Origin: Eremophila alpestris peregrina | Lineage: Eukaryota > Chordata > Aves > Passeriformes > Alaudidae | Length of the DNA stretch: 64,000 bases | Direction of reading: 5' to 3' | Assembly: GCA_009792885.1 (NCBI GenBank) | Contig: WMCF01000088.1 | Span: 1,601,556-1,665,555 of the forward strand | Shown: piece after piece, positions 22,010-34,640 of the stretch | Layout of the letters: every line of letters starts with the position of its first letter | Position numbering within the stretch: position 1 is the stretch's first letter | The notes under the pieces: model-generated | Databases searched by the model: none | The model's input: only the letters and a program-made list of their open reading frames with translations | What the model was told of the DNA's origin: nothing | Program-made: the position numbers and the translations under genes

Positions 22010-22460
22010 GAGCGCACATCTTTATTAATATTGAAATGTCAATGGTATTTTTAGCCCGGCGTTTATTACCCCTTTGAGCAGGGTGCCTAAATGAATCCAA
22101 ATGTCTTGATAGATGTCTTTCCTTGATGCCTGCCCCAGAATAGTTGAGAACCAAACAATAATTACAATCACTTCTATACAGGCAAGAGAATCATAATCTC
22201 GGATCTTGCAATTTTCTTCTGTCTTTAGCTATCACACGAGTCTGTCATTCTTGCAAGTTTTAATTTCTGGCATCTGCTTGGCAGGGGTAAAATTAGCTTA
22301 ATTGCTGTTAGATTTTTCAGGAAGTCTTCCAAGCATTACTCCGGCAGACAAATTGTGTTTGCCTCTCCACAAACAGAAGCAGTGGTAGGACGTGTCCCAG
22401 AATGCATTACAGCCACTTACCAGCAATTTCACTGCAGCCCTGCCGGCCGCAGAGCTGGCA
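22010..22460. promoter_or_regulatory. Long candidate conserved noncoding block
   Basis: About 450 bases are dense in homeodomain-like cores: CTTTATTAATATTG, GGCGTTTATTACCCC, ACAATAATTACAATC, AAATTAGCTTAATTGC. A TEAD-like GAATGC (22,401) and GGCCGCAG follow on the right. CpGs are retained at both ends (TTGAGCGCAC, AGCCCGGCG, TGCCGGCCGC). A minus-strand frame of 166 codons overlaps but has no recognised domain. Its size and composition make it one of the better enhancer candidates in the window. Confidence 0.35.
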
Positions 22461-25400
22461 CTGGGAGAGCTGGCAAGCACAAAACTTCCCTGGCAGCAGT
22501 GATCCCCCATGGTTAGGGAGGCATGGGAGGCGTTTGAACGGATTAAAGTGTGATGACACCACAGGTGTGATGTAAGTGCTCGCTCCCTGCTGGGTTTTCC
22601 ATCAAAACTTGTCTGGTGAAACGTTGGACTTGGCAGGCGAGGATGGAGGATGAATGTGCATCCAGCCTTTCCCAAACCTTTGGGATTCTGGAGCCTCTCA
22701 GGGGCCCACCAGTGAGAATGGTGGGCACACTGGGGGAAGAGGCAAACCCCCACCCATCTACAAGAAACGTGAAGCAAACATTTATTAACTTGACACAAGC
22801 AAAGCTTTTGTGAGGAGGAATGCTTGTTGGTATTTCAGTTCAAGTTACTAACAGGGGTGCTGGTTTCAAAAAAGGGATCTGAGTCCCCAGAATCCTTGCT
22901 GTGGTCTCAGGCATGGGATAATTGAAGGAGTAACACAAGTGGATGTTGCCATACATCGGGTTATTTGTGTGCTGCCAATTCTACCTGCTCTGGGAGGATT
23001 TATTAACACAAAGAGTGTGAAACTCAAGCCTAATCTATTTTTTTTTTAACACTAAGGGAAAAATAGATCTAAAAGATCATGAGGAAGTAATTTTACTTAA
23101 CTTGCAGTTTCTCTTTGCCTCTTGTTGTGGTTGGATTCTTTATCCACAAAGGATTCAATTGTTGCTCTTTTTAATGATGAAAAGCTTTTGGTCATGAATT
23201 TATTTAATGAAGTATAATAAAATTAAAACCTGTGTTATTCAGTGGCACGGACAGGGCTTCGATATTTTCTTATTGCTCATAATTTTGGGATTCATCTTCA
23301 GGAATGAGGATGAGCCAGGGGAGAGTAAGGCTTCTGTAATCTCACCTAAAGCTCAGCCTTTGCACTTCATTCAGCACAGCCACAGTCATCTGCTGTGTGG
23401 GTTTGCAACTGATTGATACATTTACTCTCATTTAGTGTTCTGTAAATACTGCAGTACAATTTGTACCAATGTCCTGAGGATGTAATTTGGGCATTGATTG
23501 AGCTTTTTCAGTTTTGTGCATAGCGTTTCTTGTGCTGTGTTTCTTCTGAACGTTATTTTGAGTAAGTCACAGGATGCTGTCTGTCCAGCTGCACTCACCA
23601 GAGAGCAAAATAAGCTGTGTTCCTCTCTCTGAGGCCTGTGCATGAAACCTTCTTTTCAGTGAAGAAAGGCAGCATTTCTGGTGTCTTGAATGAGGCTACT
23701 CTTCATGCCATCTCACAAAAATCCAGATTCCAGGGAGTTCAAGTGATTATGGCTGCATTAGAGACTCTGTTAGGTTAGTGCTTACTTCATCAATCCTTCC
23801 TCTCTAAGCAGAGCTCTAAAATTGGTGATAAAAGGCAAGTATCAAAAATGGTGAGATAATTACCTCGAGCAAGGCAAAGAGGAGAGCTGCTCTGCATTAT
23901 GCAGAACTTCTACTTGATAAAGACTTCACTTTTATGTGTTTGTTTCTGCAAGGGCATATTGAGTGAGAATTGGATGGAGCCAGTTTGGCTGGATTTATAT
24001 TGGCAGGAGATAACAACAGTAGATGAGAAACATGTTTGCCTGGGCCAGAAACCTGGTGTTGCAGAGAACAGTCCAACAATATTCACTGATGTCCAGTTTT
24101 CTTGGCACGAACTGGTGCAGTTCTTTCTTTTGAGGTACCTCCTGCTTCCCCTGGTAATTTAGCATGATTGCATAATGATAGCAATTTAGTGTGAACAGAC
24201 CCTTAAGTTCAAAGCCATTAGCTGCAATGAACTTGAGATGGAGTCAAGATTTATTTCATCTGCATTCTGCCAAAACTAGGAGGTAAAACCTAACATCAGT
24301 CAAATAAAGCATTGCCACTTGTCAGATTAAAAACCCTGTGGTTCTGGTTGATGGGTTAAACTAGGCTGCTGATTTGGTCACTTCTGAAAGGACACGTCGT
24401 CTTGTACTTGAGGGATCAGAAAAGCTGCAGATGTCATCCCTCTGAGCCATAAAGCTTTCTTCTGTCTCTTTTACAGCCTCTCACAAGCCCTTCAAAAGTT
24501 CCTCAAGCTTGTGTAGTTAGAAGTCTCTTTATCTGTCATTTTGTTTGAGTTTCAATACTTTGTGGAGCCGTCAGATTTCCCACAAAACATTTGGGATGTA
24601 AATGTGCTTTTGTAACCTGGGATAGAAGGGACTGGAGTTCCAATTTCTGGCTTCCTAATGGAGTCTTCCTTCCCTGGGACTACACAGCTTGTCATTCCCG
24701 TAAGAAATTCCCAGGCTCCAACCTGTGATGTTTCAAATGAAAGTTTGCTTTTTGTTGAAGTGAGGCTGGCCAGCCTTAAGTAGAAATGGAGGCCTGTAAA
24801 TGGGTAGTTATTCTCCCAGCATTTTGGTGCAGTGGTTTATTGGTGAGCAAGGAGGAAATGAGGGGTGGTGAGTGTGGATGGCTCCCTGGGGAAACCCAGG
24901 TGGGAAGCACAGGGCTCAGGAACTGGGATGGGAAACTCCCAGCACTGGGGCAGCCCTTAAGCACTGACCTCCAGACTGACCAGTGCACTCCAGAGTCCCA
25001 CACACCAAATCCATTTGCTGGTTTTGGTGCAAGTGCACAAAAGCCTCATCACTGGAATGATTAGAAATGGACTTGCAAAACACCAGACAGCAGCACCTGC
25101 CATTGCTTGCCCTCACCCCCCTCCAGTTTTATAGCACAAGAAAGCAGATGTGTGACATACAGTGTCTGACTGCTGCTTTCAACCTATCAAGGTATTTTAA
25201 AGAATTTACAGTTATGTCTCTGATTCCCTATTACCTTTCCCAGTGCATTATTAATTAATTTCCCAGCTTGCAAACTGGGAGGATAAAAGCCAACAGTGTG
25301 TTTTCTGCCAGGCCTGGCATTGCAGGAGTAGTTTTGGTGTCTAACACACCACGTCTGTTTGCCATTTTCCACCTGATTTTAATTCCCTCCATGTTGAGCA

Positions 25401-28400
25401 GATGATGCTGGTGTTGGAACTGATGTTAGTTTTTATTTTCCTTTGGGTTGTAATGCTTTAGAGCATCTCTCACAAGAGAGTTGTGTGGGAAGAGTTATTT
25501 ATAAGTGTACCTTCCCATTTAATGCCTGGTCCTTCAGCTCAGCAGCTCTTTAACTGTAGTATTGAGTAAGTGGGACTGAATGTCACATTTAGCAAGGTAA
25601 TGTCTGAAGAATGTTGATGAAAGCAAAAAAGAAATTGGCAAGAATTGTGCACTTGGTTGCTTTTGGCCAATGTCTGTTGACATAGGCCACGCTGATTTCA
25701 CTAAAAAGAATAAGTTTAAAAAAGCAAAACAAAAGGGAAAGTCTTTAATAATCTGCACCGAGTCTCACATGGGATCTCCACGGGCACTTTGCTCCTTTAT
25801 GTGTGTAAGAAAAAGGCAGGAATTCTGTCTGTGTGGGTATTTTTTCAACTGGTACTGCATGGCAGGAAAGCAATTATCATTCTGCCTTGATCTTGGGGCT
25901 GTGTGATGGCCTGGCCCTGAGCCAGAGCCAGCCCTGCCAAAAGAACCTGGCTGGGACACCAAAGGCAAGGCCCGCAGCGTATCATGGAACAGGGAGCAGC
26001 TCAGAGTCAGGGTGATGGAGTGATGAGGACCCTGTGCTTGCAAACATCTTGGCACCAATCACAGCTCTTGTGTCATCTGTGCTCTCACTGCTTCCTGTGA
26101 CTCTGCTCTCCTTCTGGCTGAGTGCTCGTGGAGACTGAGGTGGACTTGGGCAGTTTATCTGTGAGCAGACACTGGCCAGGCAGGCTGAGGGAGCTGCAAG
26201 TCTGGGAGCAGGGCAGCTCCTGGGAGAAGCTTTGTCTGGCACTTCAGGCTGCTCCTGATGGTGCATCTGCTAACTCTGCCCTGGCTTTAGTGATCCTGGA
26301 CCAGGCTTTGTTGCCACCTGAGCTGCACCAGTGGCAGCCCAGCACAGGAACCCTGTGATGGAGGTTTCCGTGCCTTATCTAATAAGGTGTATGGGTGACA
26401 CTTGATTAAATCACAAGCCTGGGGAAATAAAAATGTAATGGCTGCCTGTAAACAACATCTTGGGTTAATTTAAAATTTTCTCCTAAGATAATCAGTGTTT
26501 ATTAAAAAACAGACATAGGTAGCTGTCCCTAAGACCTTAGGATTGTGCCAGTGTGTGCTGTAAGAGGTCCACAACACTTCTCTGTGGCTTTGTTGAAAAA
26601 ACAGAATGCAACGTATGCTGTTGAGGTATATTAAAAAAATCTCCATGCTTACATTCTTTTCATCAGATGGGCTCAGAAACATGGTAATAACTGTGCTCTG
26701 GTTCTGATGAACAACCAGCAGGCTCGGGAAAATGCTTGGCTGGCATCTGCAGGTCAGCCAGATCATCTGATGCTGAATTGCACACCCTAAAGGGGACCAC
26801 TCCTCAGGTGCTGTGCTGTTTATTGATCTACTGCATTAGCTTGTTCTGGAACACAAAAGCAGTGCAGAAATGAGGAAATTCAGGGCTTCATCTCGGAGGA
26901 TGTGTTTGACACCAGCTGCGTGTCTCATTCGTGCTGTGGTGAGCACAAGGCAGAGCCACTCACATGCTGGTGCCACTCTTTCCCTGAGAGAGAGAGAAAG
27001 CTCTGGTATGTTAGGGAAAGTGGATGTTTACAGTTTAGTGCCTTCCATTTTAGCCTTGAAGATCTCTGGTGGAAGGATTTTTTTAGAGCTGTCCCTTTGT
27101 CACATCAGAGCCGTGCTCACAGAGCGTGCTGCATTGCTGAACCCCACGAGGGAGTTGAAGGAGTCTTGAGTGTTGCTTTCTCTTTTTTCTTTTAGTTTGT
27201 CACAACCTTAATGTAATTTGAAACATGTCTCTGTATTTTGTCAGCTGTGTAAGAACATGTATTTGTCACAAAATCCCATTAATCTGAATACACTGCCTCT
27301 CCAGGCTGACAGAAGGCACTGCCAGCAAACTTCCAGTTTGAGTTGTGTTCCTTCTCTATGCCTGTGAGTTAGTGAAAACAGAGGAGTTAGCATAATAACT
27401 AAATTACTTACAGGCAGTTTATTTGATACCAAAATGGGGTCTGCAGTGCTGCAGCTGCTTTGTACCAAAAACACCTGGAAATTTGGTTGTTGTGTGTTTT
27501 GCAGTGAGTTTCATAACATCAGTGTATTTATTTCTCGTTTCCTTAATGCAAACACTTAAATCTGAGTGATATGTGTAATAACAGATCCTGTCTTGCTTCA
27601 GAGCTTAGCAAAACAGAGAAGGAAGTCAGGCTGAAAAACTGGGTCCAACTCAAATTTTGCTCTTGAGAAGTTTGGTCCAAGGACTTTTCAAACCATGACT
27701 AGAATCAGAATGAGAGCTGTCAACCTCTGTGCTGAGCAGCCATCTCCTGTGTCTTCCACAGTTGTTCTGGTATCGTTCTCAAGTATGATTTCATACATTC
27801 TAATGGGGGAAAACAACACACTCTGTTGATTTTTATCATTTTAAGGTAATTTGATGTCGTAGGAGCTGCATGTTGATCAACTGATGATAAAGAGGGGAGT
27901 TAATCAACAGTCATTAAGTACTTAAACGTTATAACAAGTGAAGGGGAACTTGTGGAGGAAATCAAGAGTTGTCTTTGTTGTCCTTTTTGATTTGTTTTAA
28001 TTCTGGCTTCCTGTAGTTGCTTATCTGAGAGTAAAACAAACATTGTAGGTGAGACTAGTTTGCATAAAAAAATCCAACAACCCTGAAAATCTACTCTGTG
28101 CATATTGCAGAAGAATATTCCCCTTAACCCCACCCTCCATGAGCAATTTACCACTGTGGAGCTCTGATTTTTCAGTGAATTTAACCCCAGGGAGAGGTTG
28201 AGTGTTTGCCATTTCTGTTTGTCTCTGTGGGGACAGCAGTGAGTGGCACAGGAGATGCCACAGGAGATACACCAGTGGGTCCAGCTGCAGAGCCACGGAG
28301 TGTTTCACACTCAGCTGCTTGGTGCTGGAAAGTGTGAGCCCACCCTTCTTCACTGCAGACCCAGGAGGGCTGTGTAACTCATGTTTTCCATGCACTTTGA

Positions 28401-31400
28401 AACTGCAATCTGCCATTTCTGTGCAGGCAGTGCATGGTCTTGAAAAACGCTGTTTGGTTTGCCATTTACTCAGTCTTGAGGGAAAATAATGGTATTTTTA
28501 GATACTCAAACACTTTGAGGCTAGACCCTCCTTTATTCAAAGCTTGTTGAATGAAAAACAAGATGGGGCAATCAGCTAGCAGGGAGTAGGCAGGAGGAGA
28601 GAAGTAATTTTGGAGCTTTTGTATGTTTTTGTTCATAAGAAACCAGTGATTTAACATGACCTAGAATCACACTGCACAAAAACAGATCAAGCAATCTTTT
28701 ATTGGCTTAGTTATGTCACTTTTGTTGCTTTCTTTAGCTGTGCATTTGTATAAGGATTTTGAATTGAGAAATTGAGTTTGAGTGACACTTCTCGGTGGTG
28801 TCGTTCAAAAGGGAGAAAAAGAGAAATTTAGAAATGTCTTGAAGCACAGCAGGCTGCACTGCTGTGAGGGTGGTGACATGGCAGCTTCTGGGGAGAGTCT
28901 ATTGGTCTCAGTGGCCTCTGGATTTCTCGTGTGATTTACTCAGGGAAGTGAAATTTAGTGTAAATGAAATTTATCTTTTACCCACGTATTTTCTGGTTTT
29001 TTCTCTTCTTTTGTTTCTTTTTTTTCCCCCCTCTCTCTCATATTTACTGTTGAATAAAACCCATACTATTGTCACTGGCACATGGTCTTGTTTGCACCTT
29101 CATTTGGGCAGAGGCATTTCTAAGAATGCCTCTAAGAATGAAACAGTGAGTTATTTAATAACCAGATCATGACACAAGGGCGAGTATGTTCCTATAAGAT
29201 TGACACCATATCCCTATAATTCCAAGGAAGATCCAAGGATGAAGATGTCCTTTCATGTACCCAAGACCCTTGAAACTCCTGGTACCAGGTGTGTGGTGGC
29301 TGTGGTGAGGTGCTGGAGCCTTGGTGAGTGTCCTGCCCCCAGGACATGCTGGGACTGCCTTGTGCTGGACAGGGTGCATTTCACTGACCCCTCCATGGGT
29401 GCTGCTTTGTGCTTTCTTCACACAGACCTGTCTAAAAGCAAGTTTGGAGACCTCCTTGAAGAGCTGAGAGGAGCACTAGGTATCCATGCTTGGCTGAATC
29501 ATGCTGGCAGCATGTTCTCCCCATCTTGGAAAAGCAGGGAAAGGTGAGGGAAGGAGCAGGGGTCCAGGGGACCTGTGAGTGTTTATTGCCTGTTTCGGTT
29601 GGTTTCATGTTTCCCTGGCAACATACCCTGTGTGGCTTGGTGAAATGACACCTGTTGTGTCTGTGAGGGACTGGGGAAAAAAATTGTTAAAAATTGGGTT
29701 TTGTGAAGCAGGTAGAAAATCAGTTAGCTTGGGGCACCCTTGGTTCTGGAGTTAGGTTGTGTAACAGACATATGGTTTTACAGAGACAGGAATCCAGGGA
29801 GTAGCAGGAGTCTGCTGTGGTTGGGTTTTAGTTCAAGGGAGGCAAGAGGAGAAATGCTGAGTGAAATAATCTCATTGAGCTGATTTTTGTGTTGAATAAA
29901 TGAAAGTGCTGTTCTTAATGGAGACTACGAAGTGAACTCTGATGATTCAGGGCTACAAATGAAGCACGTCTTGTGGAAGATGATGATATTTCAAGGTAGA
30001 TAGTACAGAGAAAATGAACATAGCTCTTTGGGGTTGTGCTTTGCTTTTTCCAACTGCTTGTCTACTTTTTCCTGCTGCTATGAGTCAGTCTATTAAAGGT
30101 ACCACTGTGTTTAGTATTGAGCAGGAGCTGAAAACCTCAGCACACAGTCCTGAGTTCAGACTGGGCAGTTACTCAGCATCCATTAATTCACTTAAACGAG
30201 AGCTGGGTTTTGAAAATCGCTGTGGCTCTCAGCACTCTGCTAATAAGGACTTTTGAAAACAGAACTCTCTATTGTGGTGCCTGAACAAGCATTTATCTCA
30301 TCTGAGACGGTTCCAAAGGTTTATTCCCAGCAGCATGATGCAGGAGAAAGGAAAAGGAAAAGAAAGGGCTGGAGTGGGACAGGCGGCTCAGCCGGACAGT
30401 GAGGGAGGTCCTGTGTGAGGCTGAGCTTTCCAGCCCCTGAACTGGGGGACTCTGCACAAGGGGACGAGCCAGGAGCCCAATACTGCAAACCCAGGCACCT
30501 CCAAAATTCCCCGTGTGCCAAGAGCTTGTAGGGACAGTTGAAACCACTGATGTACTTCAGCAGAACTTTTGGATCTGCCCCTGCGCCGAGCTTGGAACGT
30601 GCCCATCCCTGAGCCACCTCAACTACCAGCCATGAGTGTCTTCCATTCCTGGAAGGAATACTTTTGGTTCTCCTGGTGAGAACCTCATTCTCCCATGTTT
30701 TTGTAGTGCTGGATAAGGCAGACCTGCTTCTGCCAGTGGCTGGGACCTCCCTGTGATGTGTTTGGTTGGTGTCAGCTCCCTGGAACTGCCTGGAGGTTGT
30801 CTCACCCGTGAGCAGCCTCTCTGCTCCCATCTCTGGCCCATTTCCCTTGTTTTCCACCCAAGATTGTGGATTGTGTGCAAGGCCCTTTGCCTGTCACTGC
30901 TCTGCACTCCCAAATACTGAGCTGGCAGACTGGTTGTTCCCCGAAATATTAATCCCTAAATCCCTCCTTACACCACTAAATCTGAAGCAATTACAGTCTT
31001 TTCCCCGTCTCTGCTAATTATATTCATTTGGAAGCAGACGTAGCAGTCTCCAAGGACCATGCTTTTAATTTCCCTTCCACGTGTAGCAATTAGCTGGGGG
31101 CTGTTACTGGCTGAAACAATGAGTGCACTGAACAGGTTGGAGTGCAAAGTACAGCAGGAAAGTTGTGGGGCTCTAATGGTTGAGTGTGAGGAGCTGTCAG
31201 GCAGGGCTTGACATAAACATCCTATTGTCAGGTAATCAAAGCCTGGGGAAGCCCAGCCCCTGGACAAACAATGGTGGAATCCTGCTTTATCCAGATTTAA
31301 AGGAAAAATGGACCTTTTCTTTTTATTTTCTTTTTTTATCCCCCCCCCTTCACAATAAATCTGATATGAGTCCTGGGTTGCCTTGAGGAGACAGGTGTGT

Positions 31401-31499
31401 ACTTTTTCAGAGAATTAATATGGTGTAAGTAATTTTTGTATTGTCTGGACTACTTGGTTTTTCATGGTAAAATACACATCTCTAGCCCTTTTAATGCCT
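22461..31499. other. Long quiet non-coding stretch
   Basis: Over 9 kb contains no gene or dispersed repeat that I recognise. Small items: a 12-bp tandem duplication (CACAGGAGATGC/CACAGGAGATAC) at 28,247-28,270, a short GA run near 26,985, a pyrimidine tract near 28,995-29,040, T8 at 23,041-23,048 and C9 at 31,340-31,348. Open frames reach 178 codons (minus, 30,321-30,857) without any domain. One weak candidate block is listed at 24,150-24,285. Confidence 0.55.
24150..24285. promoter_or_regulatory. Weak candidate noncoding element
   Basis: The block contains GGTAATTTAGCATGATTGC, ATAATGATAGCAATTTAG and CCATTAGCTGCAATG, a cluster of homeodomain- and C/EBP-like cores. It is short and isolated, so the support is thin. 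Confidence 0.18.
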
Positions 31500-31690
31500 T
31501 TTCTTAAAAAAGTCTTTATCACTTGGCAGGGATGTAAAAAGTTAATAACAGATTTATAATTTTATTAGCATTTACGCTGCAAGCACTAGAGAGTTCCCCA
31601 ACCCAAATTTAATGCATCCTTAAAGTCCTTTTTATTAGCTTGTTAATTCCCAGCAGTACCATTTTATGGAAATGCGAATTAATTTTTTTT
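31500..31690. promoter_or_regulatory. Candidate conserved noncoding block
   Basis: The block is AT-rich with GTTAATAACAG, TTATAATTTTATTAGC, TTTACGCTGC, TTTAATGCATCC, TTTTTATTAGCTTGTTAATTC and ATGCGAATTAATTT. Retained CpGs in TTTACGCTGC and ATGCGAATT stand out in this AT-rich context. The right edge runs into T10. Confidence 0.28.
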
Positions 31691-31740
31691 TTTCTAGAGG
31701 AGAAACAGTGATTTAGATCCAGATGATGAAAACACGGAGG

Positions 31741-31783
31741 TGTGGTTTTTTTGTTTGGTTGGGTTTTGTTTTGTTTTTTTTTC
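31741..31783 (+). repeat. GT-rich low-complexity tract
   Basis: Runs of T are broken by G, GG and GGG (GGTTGGGTTTTGTTTTG). It is a smaller version of the tract at 48,021-48,119 and shares its strand asymmetry, with G and T on the plus strand. Confidence 0.85.
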
Positions 31784-32149
31784 TTAACAGGGGGAGGGGA
31801 TGATTTTTCATTTTTATTTCTCCAAAAGTGACTGTTTTATTGTAGCATTACAACTGCATCTGACAGATAGAGGTGACAACACCAGGTGACAAGGAGTGGG
31901 CACCTGGTGTCATCCTTTCCAGCAGGGATCCGTGACCTGGGCAGGCATGGGCACTGGATGTGCACTGGTAGGAATGACAAAAAGCCTCTTGGTGACCCTT
32001 CCCTCTGCTTTCTGTCAGCCTCTGGCACTTCCAAACACAGGTTGGGGGGGGATTTTATTTTTTTTTTTTATCTCGTAGGTCTGTCTGTCAGAGATGAGGT
32101 CCCTTTCTGATATGTTTATTTTGATAAATGCCCTTTATGTTAACAAGAG

Positions 32150-32420
32150 GCTTTGGCTGTGAGTTTTCCCCACTGAGGATAGGGAATTATTTTAAAAACA
32201 AAACTGATTTCCTCATTCCACTGCCGCACTGAAAATTAAATTATTTTGGGGGAGGAGCCACGCATCTATTTCAGTCTATTCAAAGTGTAGTGTTATACCC
32301 ATGTTATTTTTATTTTTCATTCATATGATGGACAATATGATGTAAATTAAAGATATATGGTGCCTGTTGCACCCCATATAAGCCCTCTTCATTGCTTGTG
32401 TAGTCATCCATCCATGATTC
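32150..32420. promoter_or_regulatory. Candidate conserved noncoding block, CArG-like site
   Basis: It includes AAAATTAAATTATTTTGG, GCCACGCATCTATTTCAG, a long AT-rich core (TTATTTTTATTTTTCATTC, ATATGATGTAAATTAAAG) and CCCCATATAAGCCC at about 32,373-32,386, one base off a CArG box (CC, six A/T, GG), the site of SRF. A second CCCCATATAAG occurs at about 43,409. No open frame is relevant. Confidence 0.3.
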
Positions 32421-34059
32421 CATGTGGGAGCAATTGGATTTGTGGTTACTGTTCTTCTCTAGTCATAGCAGGAGCAGACTCGTGCAGTAAAACAGATTTC
32501 AATCGTTTCCTGTATCACTAATTGTGATTTCTAGGGCTCCCTCTGTGACAGAGTGAACAAAACAGAGCTTTGAGAAAAACTATCATTAGCCTCGTGGATC
32601 AATACGGTTTGGGAAATACAAAACAACCCCAGTTGTTTAAAAATAGGAAGTGCCGGAGGGGGTTCCCACCACCCTGCTGGAGGCAAATCACAGCATCGAT
32701 CTGTGTGCGGTGTAACTGCAAAATCTGCAGAAAACAGGTGAACCAGCTGGGAATACAAATGGAGCCTCTCTGCCAGTGCCTGCCTCGGCCCGGCCCTCCC
32801 GGGATCGGCTTTGGAAGGAGGAGGAGGATGGAGGGAGATAGGGAATGCCAGCCTGGGGGTGCCTCTCCCAGCACAGCCTTGTGGCTCTCCCTCCATTCAT
32901 GGCTTCTCTTCATCCCTCTCTCACAGCAGAAGAGTTTCTCAGGGCAGGTTCAATAAATCCATCCATGAGCACAGGACAAGTTGTGAAAAGGGAGAAACCC
33001 CAGCTGGAATGACACCAGTAGCCTTAGCCCCAGGTCAAGAAAAATGCCAGGACAGTGACCCTTTGGCTGTTTAAAACACATGGAGTAGCTGTACGGGGTA
33101 AAATGTTTCTCAGACAATTTGCTTCGAGGTTTCTGAAATAATCTCTGGCAGCTTCATTTCTTATTTGCCGGTCAAGTTTAGACTATTTACATCCTGCTAC
33201 AAAAGACATTTCCCCTTCTCTCCTTGCAAACTTCACCTCCAAAATGACTGGGGGCATCGGTGCCTTGGCCAGCACATCGTCCCCACTTTGACATGAGGAG
33301 GGGTTCAGAAATCTGGAGCTGTTTTGGCGTGTTGCTGTGTGGCTGAGGAAGCCCAGGAGCTGCCCTGTGAAGGTGTGCTGATACCCAGCTGTGCTCGGGG
33401 CTGCTGACACTTGCTTTGCACACTCTTCATGCACAGCCGTGGCTTTTCAGGGATTAAGGTCCGTAGCCTTGCTTTCTGCTATTTATTAATGACTGATTTA
33501 TGAAGGCAGGGCTCAGTCCTCCCCTGTTAACTCCAGATCGTGTTACATTCCTCCCCAGCCCGCAGGGTTGGGTTGGTTTTCAGCAAAAATGCAGTGAGGG
33601 TAGGGCAGCAGCAGCACTGATTTTGCTCCTGAGCATGAATGTGGGCAGCTGTAGGTGTCTAAAGAAATTTCAATCACCTGGGGGGGGTACTGGGCTCTTG
33701 TCTTTTCTTAACCCTCCAGAACTGAAGTTTCTTTCCTATGTGTCATGTTACTTCCAGGCAAGGAGGAATTTTGGAGTGTTTGGCTTGTTCTATTTCTATC
33801 TCAGCTTGCCCCAGTACTGAGTCTGCTCCTTGGTTTAACTGGTATTTCAGCTTGCCAGCAGAATCCCAAATTAAAACATCAGGGTGATGAAAGCCATCTT
33901 TGTCTTGACCAAGAAAGAAACTGTGGCATCCCAGGACTAAAAAAGTAAATTTCTGTGGGCTGAGCACATGTCTGAGAGAGTTTATTTACTGAAGCAGTTG
34001 CTGGCCAGTCCTCTGAAGGCAGGATTCCTCCCAGTCTGGCAATGAATGTCAAACCAGGG

Positions 34060-34260
34060 CGTTAAATCAGCTTCTGGGGAAAACATCCTTGTTTGCTGCG
34101 AGTCCAACTTGGAAAACCCTGTTTGCAGGCTGCTAATTAATGGTTTTCAGCGAGGGTGAAATCAATTACAAATTGCTGTAAAACTCTGATAAGCTCTCTA
34201 AAGCAAAAGAACTGAAATCTAAGTAAGCCTATATACAAAAACTAGAGAGGTTGACTTCAA
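34060..34260. promoter_or_regulatory. Candidate conserved noncoding block
   Basis: The segment contains TGCTGCGAGTCC, GGCTGCTAATTAATGG, TTCAGCGAGGGTG, AATCAATTACAAATTGC and TCTGATAAGC. It combines homeodomain cores with retained CpG (two GCGAG motifs 60 bases apart). Enhancer function is inferred only. Confidence 0.28.
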
Positions 34261-34499
34261 TTAGGTTTAAAAGACGCTGAAATACAATTTTGCTTGAGTA
34301 CTAAGATAGAATGCCAGGATCCCTCTGTTATAAATGGGTGACTCTAAGTGTGATTTAATCCCAAGAGGAGCAGTCATTTGCAGCAGAACTGCCCCCTTTT
34401 AGTAGCAGGCTCTGTCCCAGACTGCTGGCAAAGATGTTGCATGTTTGGATGGCTAAAAATCCATGGGAGGAATCCCACTCCTCCTGTTTTTAAGCTCTC

Positions 34500-34640
34500 C
34501 CTATATTGCTGCAGTTTAAGAATCACTAGGCTAAAGATACACAAGTAAGCACGACTGCTTAATCCCTAATTAACCCCTTTACTGAATCTTTATAGATTAT
34601 AATAATATATTAGAGGGTTTCTGTGCTTTTTCAAGCCATG
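34500..34640. promoter_or_regulatory. Candidate conserved noncoding block
   Basis: It carries GTAAGCACGACTGC, TTAATCCCTAATTAACCCC and an AT-rich run TTATAGATTATAATAATATATTAG. TAATCC is the preferred core of OTX/bicoid-type homeodomains and TAATTA that of Q50 homeodomains. Size is small and the boundary uncertain. Confidence 0.23.
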
